Assembly: GCF_027580225.2 (NCBI RefSeq)
Contig: NC_073351.2
Span: forward strand, 5,746,501-5,810,500
Direction of reading: 5' to 3'
Length of the DNA stretch: 64,000 nucleotides
Origin: Misgurnus anguillicaudatus
Taxonomy: Eukaryota; Chordata; Actinopteri; Cypriniformes; Cobitidae
Shown: positions 44,897-56,360 of the stretch, one piece after another
Layout of the letters: each line of letters starts with the position of its first letter
Position numbering within the stretch: the stretch's first letter is position 1
Notes under the pieces: generated by a model
Told to the model about the DNA's origin: nothing
What the model saw: the letters and a program-made list of their open reading frames with translations, nothing else
The model's database searches: none
Made by a program: the position numbers and the translations under genes

Positions 44897-46200
44897 ATAA
44901 TAATAATAATAATAATAATAAATTTTATTTATAACGCACTTTATATGTTAGGCCAAACATCTCAAAGTGCTACAAGTTAAAACAGATCAAAGAAAATTTA
45001 AAGATAAATACACATACAGACATAAAACCTAATCGTGATGCAGTGTTACTCAAATGCCTTTTTAAAAAGATAGGTTTTTAGTCCACTTTTAAAAGAATTT
45101 AAAGTCTGTGGTATCCTCAGGTGAACAGGTAAGGCATTCCATAATCTGGGAGCAGCTGAGCAAAAAGCCCGATCTCCCATAGTACGGAGCTTTGTCCTCG
45201 GTAGTTTTAGGATCCCCCTCGTAGCAGAGCGGAGAGAACGAGTAGAGGATTGTGGGGTAAGGAGTTCCTTAAGATAGGAGGGTGCATCTCCATGAATACA
45301 CTTATAAGTAAGCAGAGAGACCTTATACTCAATCCTGAATGTAACCGGTAGCCAATGGAGTGTTTTAAGGATGGGGGTAATATGGTCGTACTTTCGCACC
45401 CTCATCAGAATCCTAGCAGCACTGTTTTGGATGTACTGTAGTTTCTGACAACTTTTGGCAGGGATCCCAATGAGCAATGCATTGCAATAGTCCAGTCTGG
45501 AGGAAACAAAGGCATGGACAAGCCTTTCAGCATCTGCGAGAGTGAGCATGGGACGAAGCTTGGCAATATTTCTTAGATGAAAATAAGAAGTTTTACAAAG
45601 GTTGTTGACATGAGCCTCGAAGGTCAAATTGGAATCCATAATAACACCCAAGTTGGAAACCGATGTTGAGAGCAGGATGTCCTGGCTTGAGAAAGTAATG
45701 CTGGTAAGAAGAGATGTCCTCACCTGATGGGGGGTGCCAATAAGAATTGCTTCAGTCTTTGAGCTGTTTAACTGTAAAAAGTTTTGCTGCATCCACGCCT
45801 TTATCTCCTCCAGACAGGTATTCAACGTGGAAGATGACATAGTAGCATATGTATTTGAGTTTGTATTCAGGTAGAGTTGCGTGTCATCAGCATAGCAGTG
45901 AAATGAAATTTTATGTCGGCTGATGATACGACCAAGGGGAAGGATATAAAGAATAAACAAGATGGGTCCAAGCACAGAGCCTTGTGGAACACCGCAGGTG
46001 ACTTCATATGTACGGGATTTAGCCTTTCCCAGAGCAACATGCTCCGTTCTGTCGGTGAGATAGGATGCAAACCAATCAAAAACCACGTCAGAGAGACCAC
46101 ATGTAGTTCGTAAACGGTGCAGTAGTATGGTATGGTCAACAGTATCAAAGGCTGCTGTCAGATCCAGAAGGATTAGAAGAGATGGAGAGCCAGCATCGGC
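44897..46200 (-). mobile_element. L2/CR1-like LINE, 5'-truncated
   Basis: The LINE reads on the − strand and ends in a (TTA/ATT)n tail at 44897-44922, preceded by a 3' UTR with gcgttataaataaaattt. It is truncated at the 5' side within the reverse transcriptase, at about 46200, where the hAT sequence resumes. Its position inside the hAT element makes it the younger insertion. Confidence 0.85.
45046..46200 (-). CDS. LINE reverse transcriptase and C-terminal domain, partial
   Basis: The open frame runs 384 codons from the truncation point, with no stop, to TGA/TAA at 45046-45048. It starts in RT motif A (LLDLTAAFDTVDHTILLHRL), then GVPQGSVLGPILFILY (motif B), CYADDTQLYL (motif C with the catalytic DD), LGVIMDSNLTF (thumb region) and LHWLPVTFRIEYKV. 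It ends WNALPVHLRIPQTLNSFKSGLKTYLF, the usual C-terminus of fish L2/CR1-like elements. The fingers region and the endonuclease are absent, so the fragment cannot retrotranspose. The lack of any stop or frameshift points to recent insertion. Confidence 0.9.
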   Translation of the reverse strand, partial: ADAGSPSLLILLDLTAAFDTVDHTILLHRLRTTCGLSDVVFDWFASYLTDRTEHVALGKAKSRTYEVTCGVPQGSVLGPILFILYILPLGRIISRHKISFHCYADDTQLYLNTNSNTYATMSSSTLNTCLEEIKAWMQQNFLQLNSSKTEAILIGTPHQVRTSLLTSITFSSQDILLSTSVSNLGVIMDSNLTFEAHVNNLCKTSYFHLRNIAKLRPMLTLADAERLVHAFVSSRLDYCNALLIGIPAKSCQKLQYIQNSAARILMRVRKYDHITPILKTLHWLPVTFRIEYKVSLLTYKCIHGDAPSYLKELLTPQSSTRSLRSATRGILKLPRTKLRTMGDRAFCSAAPRLWNALPVHLRIPQTLNSFKSGLKTYLFKKAFE

Positions 46201-47143
46201 TTAAGCATAAGCTTAAGCAACAAAATATTGTTTATTTTTGTTCAACTAAGTCGTTTTACTCGGAGTCGGGCTAATGTCCACGCTAGCTGCTATATGTTTT
46301 GTGTTTTTATAGTGTGATAACGAAAATTTAACGAGGCTTAAACTAACTTACGTGTTCTGAGCAGGTGTTGTCAGTGAACAGGCCGTTAAACTGTTGGCTA
46401 AGTTACAGACACTCGTGAAAAACTGATGCTGATTATCTGGGAAACATTCTCTAACAGCAGTCAAGTTGTCATTGTTTGTGTCAAAGTTGTGCATTTGTTG
46501 TAACATTAAAACAGGAGATCAGACTAACTGTGCTGCTTAAAGTGATGCTCGGAGCTCCATTCCTCTATGGGTGTGCGAGGCTATGCTTTTTTTTATTGGT
46601 TGTTGAGTTAAATCTTACCCAGATACAACAGTGCTATTTTCCGATTGGCTATTGTGTAGCTTCTTTCTTTATTTTTTGATTGGCTGATAGAACTCCAGGG
46701 GAGACGGGCTTGATAGAGAGAGCAGTGAGGCCAGATACATTTTGAGCGCTGAAGCATATTAAATATATGATAAATAGGTTTTAGTGTGGCTGGAGTGCAT
46801 GACTAAAGACTGAAAGCACAGCTATTATCAGACCAGCCCTCGCAGCCTTAAAACATTACCTGCCCACCGGGAAAGGTTCTGACTCTCCTGATTGCCACTC
46901 CGCCACTGCACGGGGCCAACCAAAGCGATCTCATCAGCTTCTTCGTTCATGTTCACTGTGGTTTGTTGTGGTCTGAAGTCATAAACGCTAGTTGGTGCTC
47001 TAGTATAATCGGTCCGCCGAAACTCATCCAATAAGAAATGTTCCGCGGTGCAAAAATAAGTGCGATTAAAATGCGTTAAAAATTTTAACGCGTTATTTTT
47101 TGTGTAATTAATTAATCTTAATTAACACGTTAAAGTCCCGGCC

Positions 47144-47333
<190 letters not shown>

Positions 47334-47479
47334 TTGCAGCCAACACTGCAAGCCAGAGATCTAGCACGGTGCCTGAAAACATTTAGCCCTGTAATTCTGA
47401 AAGTAAAGTTTTGGTATTTGGGAGAAGTCCCTGATGGGGGCCAATGTGAAGTAATTTGCTATAGACTTTTTGAGGGCTG

Positions 47480-48118
47480 CCAAGTACTCTGGCTTCAATG
47501 AGGCCGAGTTAAAGGTTATATTTAACGGTTGCCTCGACGAGCCTCTCCAGCCCTCAGAGGGGGGATGCTGATACCCCCTGGGCTTTCCAGATATAGTCAA
47601 CTACCTCATGAACCGTGAGGAGCCCAGGGGTCAAACCAGTACAGCCCGTCCTGTCCCACTTCCCACCATCCCAGAGGATTGCGTTGTTGCGGATGTATTG
47701 CTTGAGGATCCTGATCCGTCCATCTCGTCTCCCATTAGCCCTGCCCACCAGTCTGCCATCCCTGGAAGCGAGAGGGAAAGGCATCTTGGGAGTCTGCATC
47801 TGTGGGGTTCTCCACAGAGCCCATCACTACCACAGCGGAAACCTCCTCAGCTGACACGGCCTCTGCTCAACAGCCTAGTAGAAAGAAGAGGAAGAAGGGA
47901 GCTTCCTGTTCTTCATCTAAGTCTCCACCTGGGTCCGCACCAGAGCTCCATGTCTAGGCTCACCAGCCCGCTGCAGCACCCCTTGTTTTGGTCCCGTCTC
48001 ACCTTCGCTGCAGCGCCCCTTGTCTTGGTTCCTTTCTCTCCTCTGTTGCCACCATTCCTGACAGAGGGTGGGATATTATGCTTTTCTCCCTTAATGTCAC
48101 ATCTAATCATGTTTGACT
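47480..48118 (+). pseudogene. Degenerate gag-like or repeat-encoded ORF fragment
   Basis: One frame reads SGFNEAELKVIFNGCLDEPL, meets TGA at 47569-47571, and resumes in the same frame as FPDIVNYLMNREEPRGQT. Further on, a basic Ser-rich stretch (QQPSRKKRKKGASCSSSK) appears in a different frame near 47875-47915, implying a frameshift at about 47770-47800. A short globular segment followed by a proline/serine-rich and basic tail suits a retroelement gag-like or nucleic-acid-binding protein. The identification is tentative. Confidence 0.35.
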
Positions 48119-49249
48119 GTCTAAGTGTTAGATAAACATAGTTTTTTATTTTTAGTTTATATCAATTAAACACTTTTTCATCACACTGTGACAATGATTC
48201 GTTTGATAAACGACTGCCAATTTTGGCCATATAATAAGATATTTTTTTAACTTGTTATTAATGCCATGAAATTTGTTGGTATGTGTAGCCTAAAATGGAA
48301 AAGTGTCTAGAAATTAACAAAAAAATAAACACAATTCTCTCTCCCTCTCCAGGAGTAGATTTGGTGAAAGGCAAGGAGCCATAAAGGGCTTTGATAAAAT
48401 AGATTCATTACCCAATCTGAAGGGCAATCTGACTTATCTGCCAAAGAGAGCGAGATAACAGGATGAGGCTGAGAACGAGAGAGAGAGAGATGCTAGGGGG
48501 CTTTAGTCTCTCTCCTACAGTAGCTGAATCACACAGCCAACCAAGCAAGAGACGGACAATAGAGAGAGACTCCAGAAACCCTCGGTCAGAGTCAGCCTAC
48601 AGTCAGACAGCATTACACACACTGTCTGTGTCCTCCCATTCAGCCATTGGCTTGTCTGTCTACCTGTCTCTCTGCTTTGATCAGTATGACCCTACATGTT
48701 TATTGTTTGGTGCGTTGGTTTGATTTCATACACAGAGGTAAGACCCTTACAGTTCAGAAATAAGTACACTATGCTGGTTTTGGCAATGGATGAATCATTT
48801 AACCTTGGAGAACCCATGGGGTCAAATTTGGCCGCTGTTACCCAAAATCTTCTTGGGTTCTTCAGGGTTAAAGTGTAGACCATAGTATTTATATACACAG
48901 CCTGTTGTTTCAATGTATTCACAACATGTTTCATTGTTGTGTTTGACTATTACAACCAAAGACATTTCCAGTAAACCAAGGGGCAACCTTCCAACTTCTC
49001 TGATGAAGCCAACACAGAAGTGACATAAACTGCAATTCATCAATGAGCCACTAAAGTGTCCAATGTTAAAATGCACAACTTTATAGCAGAAAATAATATA
49101 TTTACAGTAAGTGATTGTGTTCAAAAATATATTTTTGAAAATATGTGATTGTGGTCTATATAGCTAATGTTGCACTTCATGAAAACTGTGAGGGGGGTGA
49201 ATTATTTTGTATCTCATTTGTTTAAATCATATTAAGCTTAAAGTGCTGC
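48119..49249. other. Unique DNA with a candidate conserved block
   Basis: About 48345-48470 (ggcaaggagccataaagggctttgataaaatagattc…gacttatctgcc) has Cdx/GATA/homeodomain-like words and no repeat signature. A (GA)n stretch lies at 48475-48492. No exon could be supported. Confidence 0.3.
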
Positions 49250-49500
49250 ATAATTAAGGGTGTGGCCACTTGAGTGCCACCACCGTCAAGCTAAGCGGGT
49301 GTGGTTTCAGCAACTAGCCAACCTCAGCTTTGCGCACGTCCCGCCTCTTTACCCATTTTTGGTTATCCGTGAGTGATGCGCGTTGATGCACGGTTTAGAT
49401 GGCGAGGGCTAGTCCCGCCAACTATTGCCTTAAAAAAGCTCTTCACAAACCAATGGGTGATGTCACGGACACTATGTTCATATTTTTTACAGTCTATGCA
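49250..49500. repeat. Dispersed repeat ending …tttttacagtctatg
   Basis: aagggtgtggccact.gagtg, ccaatgggtgatgtcacggacacta and catattttttacagtctatg are words typical of a frequent fish repeat. Boundaries were not established. Confidence 0.45.
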
Positions 49501-49610
49501 TTAAATGCATGAATTAAAAAATGTCCAATCAGAGGTATTTTAGTTTATAAGCAAACATGTTTTATGTTACTGTTTAGAAACGTGGGGTTGAGAAAAGTGT
49601 GTCTTGCCTG

Positions 49611-49891
49611 TCACGACCGGGAACATAAAAAACAGGAAGCAGGACACAAGTGCAGAGTTCGGGAAAAATAAATAACATTTAATGATAACAAGAAACAAAA
49701 CACGAGGAGTAAAACAACGAACAGGTAAGTCAAACAGGAACAGACAGGGAATTAATGACAATGATCCAGCAGTGAGTGTGACACAGACAGGGGTATAAAT
49801 ACACAGACTAAATGACATACAGGTGTGATGAGGCAGGTAATTAATCAATGAATGTCCAGGTGACAACAATCAGAACAGAAACAAGACATGA
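49611..49891 (-). mobile_element. 281-bp element with cctg duplication
   Basis: The duplication cctg lies at 49607-49610 and 49892-49895. Ends TCACGAC and GACATGA are short inverted repeats. Read on the − strand it ends cccggtcgtgaca and carries attaaatgttatttatttttccc before it, recalling the 3' end at 31740-31842. It may be a solo LTR or a small non-autonomous retroelement; a 4-bp TSD fits that. Confidence 0.5.
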
Positions 49892-49895
49892 CCTG

Positions 49896-50339
49896 ATATT
49901 TTTGTTCAGCTTGAATGTGAAGTCTGCTGAAGAGAAAGACGTTTTCATTTTAAAATCCTAAAGTCAACCCATTATTGTGTCACACTCTGTTAAAACCATC
50001 CATCCATTCTCCAAACCCACTTGTCCTCTGCTGGGTCGTCGGAGTCTATCAAAGCATTATGGGCAGTAAGCAATAAAAAACCCTTCACAGATGGCCAGTA
50101 CATCAAATTCATTGAACATTATTCACATCAACATGAGCATGATTTCATCTCATTTTAAAATCAAACCCATTGACAAAATTTGCACAAACAGACCTTTTGA
50201 TGAAAAGTATAATTACATTGACATAACTTCATCTTTATCTTTTTCATCCTCGGGTGACCTTCAGGACCTTCAAACCACCAAAGCTATATTAATGCCTGCA
50301 CAAATGACAAAATGTACACCCAAATCTCAAAACAGATAA
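49896..50339. other. No gene seen
   Basis: An 82-codon frame at 50091-50339 has no recognised domain. Confidence 0.4.
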
Positions 50340-50745
50340 AAATGCAAATGTAATTTCCGCTTTGCAAATGCTCGGCATGTCTAAAAATATTCGACATTCA
50401 TCCAGCGTAATTGTCACATTTTTCCATCTCTTGTATTGTTCCTGGAAGCAGCATTATAATGTCATTAGTGATTGTACGCAGAGCACAGCACTTCCATAAT
50501 CAATCAGACGCAGCTGCACGCTGCAGTGATGTTCTTCTGCATTCATTCATTACCATTCTGCTCTTACAGACAGCACTGAAACAACTTTGAAATAAAATAT
50601 AAAGGACGAAATATGACATCTGCTCCGAGCCCTTACTGCACAAATGTTAACTTCACAAATGGAAACACAATTTGCTTGCTCAGGGCATTGGAGAGCTTGC
50701 ACCTGGTGTGACAGACACCAAACTATAATTTGCAGCACAGTAAGT
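50340..50745. other. Repeat-free block, candidate conserved noncoding element
   Basis: tttccgctttgcaaatgctcggcatgtc, catccagcgtaattgtcac, aatcaatcagacgcagctgcacgctgcag and ttgcttgctcagggcattgg form a repeat-free run with octamer, TAAT, Pbx/Meis-like (aatcaatcag) and E-box (cagctg) words. No coding potential is evident. Inference from texture only. Confidence 0.3.
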
Positions 50746-50842
50746 GATGACTAACTAAATTTTTTTTACATTTGTAATTAGATACCATATTACTTGGAAA
50801 ACATAGGTAACTTGTAAGGTGTGTATCTTAAAGGAGACCTTG

Positions 50843-51652
50843 GATGCCCATTTTCCATATCGTCGCTGCCCGATGAAACTCCAAAACGGTTACTTTTCAG
50901 GAAGTGAAAAATACACTGTATTTCAAAAGCAGTTGAATGTAGCGTTGTCATACTTGGTACGGCATCTTTTCATGTAACCATATTCTTGCCAGTGTAATGA
51001 TATAATCCACATTTGACCAAAATTGAGTTTAAATGGACATACGTGCATATTTTACAGTAGCGGTGGTCGATGCGCGTTCTTCCGATCATTAATTTAGAAT
51101 GGCCAAGTCGCGTTTCATATTGACAGATGACTACGTCTTAGTTTATTAAATAGCCCACGTCTTAGTTTATTAAATATGCTTAGTTTATTTAATATTAATT
51201 ATACATTTATTAAATGTCTCTTGCAAACTATGAAGGGACAATGAATCAATACACTGACATGGTAATGCTAGACAGATACTTTGTTTGCACAGTCCTACCG
51301 TAATTTTGTCACTCTTAGACGTACGTCTGGCGTCACGGGTAAACGTTTACCTCGATGAAGGAAAGTCATTGTGTCACCAGTCTATGTTTATTCGGCTTTA
51401 TCCAGTGCTGAGCTTCGATGAAACTTCATGAGACCGGCGATATGCTTCCACAGGGCGGGAGATACGCGGCGTGATTGACAGCTTTGACAACAAATGGATA
51501 TATGTGAAAATCAGATGACATGATTTCACAACTTTTCATTGGCCATTTAGATATGTGAAGCATACTGTATTCAGAAATGAACCTGGCCATTCAATCCGTC
51601 GAAAAATCAGCAAAATGGACATACGTGGTTTTCATCAGACAGAGACGATATG
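50843..51652. repeat. Probable MITE with inverted cagacgatatg-type ends
   Basis: gatgcccattttccatatcgtcgctgcccgatgaaac (50843-50879) is partly inverted at 51628-51652 (gttttcatcagacagagacgatatg). The word aaatggacatacgtg occurs at 51033 and 51613. Ends and TSD were not defined. Confidence 0.4.
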
Positions 51653-52069
51653 TTGGTTTGATTTTTTAGGGTCTTCATGAAATGTCTGTAACATATTTTA
51701 TTTAAAATTTCTTAATAGTTGTGTAAAACAACACCCTTTATACCTTGTCAAAATCAGTTCCGTTCACAGTGACCTGTTTTGGTGCAGATCACTTTAAATG
51801 TTAAGTAGCTACTGCTCACCATACACTTTAAACAAATGTTGAAGCACACATTGCTATATTGTTATAAATAAACCAGTGCTGGGATGCTGTTACCTAACCA
51901 TGGGTTGAAACAACCCAGTATTTGGGTTGGTTTATTTATAACCCAATATTTACACTGCCTTGGATTAAGCACACAGGGCAAACCAAGAAAACATTTTAAA
52001 TGATTACAAACTAAACATACTAACATACATACAGACAAGCAATAAGTGCGCACTTTGCAAATAAAGGAC
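51653..52069. other. Short gggttg repeat, otherwise unassigned
   Basis: 51872-51960 (gctgggatgctg.tacctaaccatgggttgaaacaacccagtatttgggttgg) is a short relative of the 34402-34622 repeat. Confidence 0.45.
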
Positions 52070-52700
52070 CCTTTTTACACAAGACTACAAAAAAATACAC
52101 GTAAAATGTAATTTATATGGGATTGTTAGATTTTTGGTTCATTCGCCCTGACAATGATTTCCTGGAATCTGTGCGTGCATTCACATACATACACTGTCAA
52201 AAATAAAGGTACAAAGCTGTCACTGGGGCAGTACCCCTTAAAAAAGGTCCTAATATGTACCATTTAGGTACAAATATGTATCTTTGAAGTGCCGATATGT
52301 ACCTTTGAAGTACTAACATGCACTCTTTAAGTACAAAGGTGTACCTTTTTGAAAGGGTATGTCATCCTCCACCTGGACGCAACTTTTTACTTTGTTTTCA
52401 ATTCAGTCAGTTTTAAAAATCTGGCTTTACACAGATAAGATGATGAGAATGGACGAAGTAATTTTACGGCACATCATACAGCTGAGGATATTGAGTCTTC
52501 ACACTTTTTAGGACTTGGCACGTGATGACCTTGGCCAACCACTACACTAGGGAAATCTGTTTTATTTATATTTTTATCCAATCTTGACCAAATATGCCAA
52601 CAAGAACACAGGGTTTAGGAATGTACAGTGTGAAAAGTTATATTATAAATACCCAGAGTTTTCTCTCAATCCCCGGTTAAGTATGAACAGTGTGAAACAT
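52070..52700. repeat. Copy of the 18285-18810 MITE with a ggtac-rich insertion
   Basis: gatttcctggaatctgtgcgtgcattcacatacatacactgt (52156-52197) matches 18350-18402. At 52196-52365 it is interrupted by tandem-like ggtacaaag / atatgtacctttgaagtac units, a separate fish repeat. Its outer margin may be ccctttttacacaag at 52069. Confidence 0.45.
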
Positions 52701-53311
52701 GAAACAGATAACAGAGGGTTAAGAATAACCCGCTATTAACTATTTCCAGATTGAAAGCTTATTTTTGCATTGGACATTTCCTTCAAATAAAAAATCAAAC
52801 CATTTTGCTTTTGTTTCATCTGAGGCCGGGATTCGGGACGACTGGAGCCTTTACAGCCGAACACAGAGCAGGTTGCATGCCAGGATACCATTGTTGCCCA
52901 ACACTTGCTAAAACTAAATGTACCTTTGTTAGCTAGCTTCACTACCTGTGCACAAAACAGGTGGGACTAGAGTGGACTACAGCTGTATAAGGAGACTTTG
53001 TGTATGGCTCGTAGCTGATCTTATTCAAATAGCACGCTATCTACATGTACTGTAGAAACCGGCTGCAAACTAAAAAAGGGAACTTTTTATCTGATGTCTT
53101 CTTAAGTCTTTAACTGGAAATTTGCAACATAGTACTCCCAGCTGTCTCCAGTAAATAAAAAATAGTAAGATTTTTCTCCTATGTAGACTTCACGGATGGA
53201 TTTGAGCTAATGAGCATCAAGAACTGTAAAGTTAGAAAGGTCTGACAATGAATTTATAACATGAAAACATGGTCTGATGCGAGTCTGATCATCAGACTAA
53301 AGTGCCGGATT
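52701..53311. other. No gene seen
   Basis: No supported exon, RNA gene or repeat boundary. Confidence 0.4.
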
Positions 53312-54019
53312 CGGGGTTCCCACGGGGCCTTGAAATCCTTGAAAGTTTGTGAATCTGGTGGGGGGGGGATTCAAGGTCCTTTGAAGTTTTTGAAAATATA
53401 CATACACAGATACAGGGCATTGAAAGTGCTTGAATCTATTAATGCAAGAAGTTTTCCTGAAACAATCCATATTATTCCCTGTGTAGTGTAGGATAATATC
53501 ATATAATTCTAGACTTTTTAAGCACACATGCTAAACTGTTCGCTTTAAATGCTTATATCTTCTGTATGCGAATGTTGATTTATACCAAAATGCTTTTTTG
53601 CATAGTTGTGTTTGACACATAAAAACGTGTCGGGTTACGCATGTAACTGTTGTTCCCTGAGAAGGGAACTAGACGCTGCGTCTCCCTTGTCATACTTCCT
53701 GCATCCCTGTCTTTGGCAACATTTCAGATAGCGATATACTTCCTGGCTCCCGCGTCACCCTGTCTTTGTCGTAAAGCCACACCATTGAATTTGATACACA
53801 CATTCAGACGCACTTACCCCTCAAGTGTCACCGCAGTGATGCAGCGCGAGTTCCCTCAAAATGGAACTGTAACATTGTATCTTAAAAGGTAACACGATGT
53901 AACTTTGCTCTCACTTGAAATGTGTCCCCACATTTAACCCTTAAATTTGAGGGTATTGGACCTGGAAAGTCCTTAAAAAGGTCCTTAAATTTGAAGTTAA
54001 CTAAGGTGTGGGAACCCTG
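53312..54019. mobile_element. hAT-like element with CGGGGTTCCCAC/GTGGGAACCCTG ends
   Basis: The left end cggggttcccacggggccttgaaa and the right end …aggtgtgggaaccctg are inverted, with matching subterminal words (ccttgaaa/aaggtcctt, tccttaaa). The expected 8-bp duplication is not obvious. The interior 53630-53910 (gtaactgttgttccctgagaaggg…gacgctgcgtctccc) is another common cyprinid repeat, so the element is compound. Confidence 0.6.
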
Positions 54020-54178
54020 TTGATTGTGAGTTTGTGGAGACCCTAGTTACTTCTGATAAGCTCAGGGCTTTACTCAGGTGCTATAACTTCTTGTATCAGT
54101 TAATATCAGATGATGGATTTACAGGCTTGTCTCTGACATATAATTATAGCAACAGATGCTTAAACGCTTCTCTCTTGC

Positions 54179-54181
<3 letters not shown>

Positions 54182-54238
<57 letters not shown>
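54182..54238. repeat. (TA)n microsatellite
   Basis: About 28 TA units. Confidence 0.97.
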
Positions 54239-54240
<2 letters not shown>

Positions 54241-55153
54241 ATATGGTTTTCATCCACTCGTATTACAGTGGCATTATCCGGCCTGTCTGTGGATTTTATT
54301 ATCATATTCTACCAATGTAGAATCACTAAACTCCATCTGTTTAGCCTTCTGCAAGTCTCCATGTTGCATGTGTGCAGAATCCTGATAAAAGAGACCAGCG
54401 CCTTCCCTGATGAGCTGGGAAACCCTGTACAGTCATACACATAAGGATGCTTGAATTAATATTTGATTGGAAGGTGTGTATTGTGTTTGTATGGGGGGTC
54501 GGCTTACATTATGCTGGCCAGGAAGGGGATTGTCTAAAACAGTGCCTGGGCTGTCTGGATCTTAGCACAAGAACAGGTGCACTTGTATAATACTGTTCAC
54601 AGGCCCCTTCAGATAACAGACAGACAATATTCACTCTGCAAGGACAAGAGAGATTACAGAGGTAAATAAACTGAGCAATTAGTCGAAACAATAGAGGAGA
54701 AAAAGAGGAATGGCAACGGAGCTCTGTAAAGACAGTACTGAACACAGAAGGTTAGCAGCTGAATCTCAAGGTCATACTGTAGCTGAACCTGTGGCTCTCA
54801 CCAAAGACATGAAAACAATGCAATGGAAATTTTGACTAAAATCCTCAGACTGTACACATTTTAACATTCTGACAGGACTACATCAAATTAATCTTGCAAA
54901 TCCAACAGCCCAGTTAGAGCTGTTTATATCCGATATTAACTCTTTCCCCGCCAAAGTTTTTTTTTAAAGTTGCCATGTAGCGGCAGTATTATTCATGATT
55001 TTCACAAAAGTTTAACACCTTCCAGAAAATGTTCTTCTTGAAATATATAAACATACAATATATCAAATAAAAAAAGACCCTCTGCTTTAAAAAAAAACAA
55101 AAACTTTTATCCTACTCTCAAATACGGGTAGGTTTCTTCAAATACACAACATT
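54239..55153. other. No gene seen
   Basis: A 136-codon + strand frame crosses the (TA)n tract and 54239-54444 without recognisable domains. The rest is unassigned. Confidence 0.4.
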
Positions 55154-55159
55154 TTGAGC

Positions 55160-55335
55160 AACATTTTTGCATTTCCTACTATGGAAGTCAATGGTTACAA
55201 TCAGCTGTGTGCTTACCATCGTTTAGCAAAAAAATCTTCATTTGTATTCATCAAAAAAGTGATTCAAACTGATCTAGAACAAGACAAGAATGAGAAAATG
55301 ATGACAGAATTGTATTTTTTTGGTAAACTATCCAT
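55160..55335. mobile_element. TTAA MITE right end (aaagggatagttc type)
   Basis: tttcctactatggaagtcaatgg, cttaccatcgtttagcaaa and gatgacagaattg…aactatccat precede TTAA at 55336-55339, matching the family of 33596-33855. Confidence 0.65.
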
Positions 55336-55384
55336 TTAATGCACTGTGATGTCATACGCTGATCATTCTGCGCAGTGTCGTATA

Positions 55385-55475
55385 TAACTTTTCTTTTATT
55401 GTTTTCTCATTTTTTGTAAAGCGCTTTGAATGACCTCTGTGTGTGCTATACAAATAAACTTGCCTTGCCTAGTGT
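55385..55475 (+). repeat. LINE 3'-end fragment
   Basis: ttgttttctcattttttgtaaagcgctttgaatgacctctgtg…tatacaaataaacttgccttgcc is the 3' terminus of a common fish LINE, with a ttgcc repeat as tail. No coding part is attached. Confidence 0.65.
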
Positions 55476-55984
55476 AACTGCTTTACATGTCTATTACATA
55501 CATTCACATGATCTCAATATAGAAATCACACACTTGCAGTCTTGACAGCATTATAAAGGATGCATGATTTTTTTCTGGATAGTAGTGATGTGAAACAATG
55601 AATCAAACATCTATTGACATTGCTAAATGTTGTCTCAAAAGCCTGTAGAGGTCATAGAGTAATAATTTGTCTGCAGAAATAGAAAACAGTTCGCATGACC
55701 TTACACATTGTCAGCTTATTAAGCATGGAATGAAAACAAAAACACACAACAACAAACCCCTGGCTGATCAGACTAGAGACAAAACACTGGGTTATTTCCA
55801 ACTTAAGCGTTTGTTGCACCTTTTACTTGCAGTACACGTATACATACAGTACAGTATACATGTGTGGGTGCTTTGGGTCTCCAAGAATGCATCAGAAGCA
55901 CAAGCCCTCTGCCCCTTACACAGCTCTGATCAATGCAATACTCCCCAGAGAGGAGAGCGAGCAAAACATGTACACTGCTGCTGT
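55476..55984. other. No gene seen
   Basis: Unassigned unique-looking DNA. Confidence 0.4.
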
Positions 55985-56360
55985 TTGGATAGACGGAGGA
56001 ATAATCTTTATCTGTAGGAATGCACACGCAGCCTGCTCATTAAAAAGGGTGCGGAGACAGACGGCTAATTGATCCGATTCAATCTCATCACCGTTTGATT
56101 GACCGGCTGTCGGATATGCCGGGCTCTGCTGAATGCACAAAAGCATGGCAGATTTATCTTGGTCAACCTTCAAGTGTCTGTGTGTGTGTGCGGAGAGCAA
56201 GACCGTTCGTCTTAGTCAAGCAGATAAAGCACAAAGGCCGCTATCATGGGCCGACATCACCACACCTATACTGCCAACAAAGAGAGAGATTGAGGGGAGA
56301 TTCAAAGAGGGAAAGCGGTTGACAAATGAATGCTTGGGAGAAAGAGGATAGGCACATAAT
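55985..56360. other. Repeat-free block, candidate conserved noncoding element
   Basis: gcctgctcattaaaaagggtgcgg, gacggctaattgatccgattcaatctcatc, gtttgattgaccggctgtcgg and ggcagatttatcttggtcaacc give a dense set of homeodomain-, nuclear-receptor- and GATA-like words in a GC-balanced stretch. Overlapping frames of 60-94 codons exist on both strands but none is recognisable. Strongest of the candidate blocks by texture. Confidence 0.32.

Noticed and set aside
52196..52365. Tandem ggtac units as a regulatory array
   Set aside because: They match a dispersed fish repeat also seen in fragment at 27950-28065.
54034..54444. 136-codon ORF
   Set aside because: It crosses a (TA)n microsatellite and has no domain.
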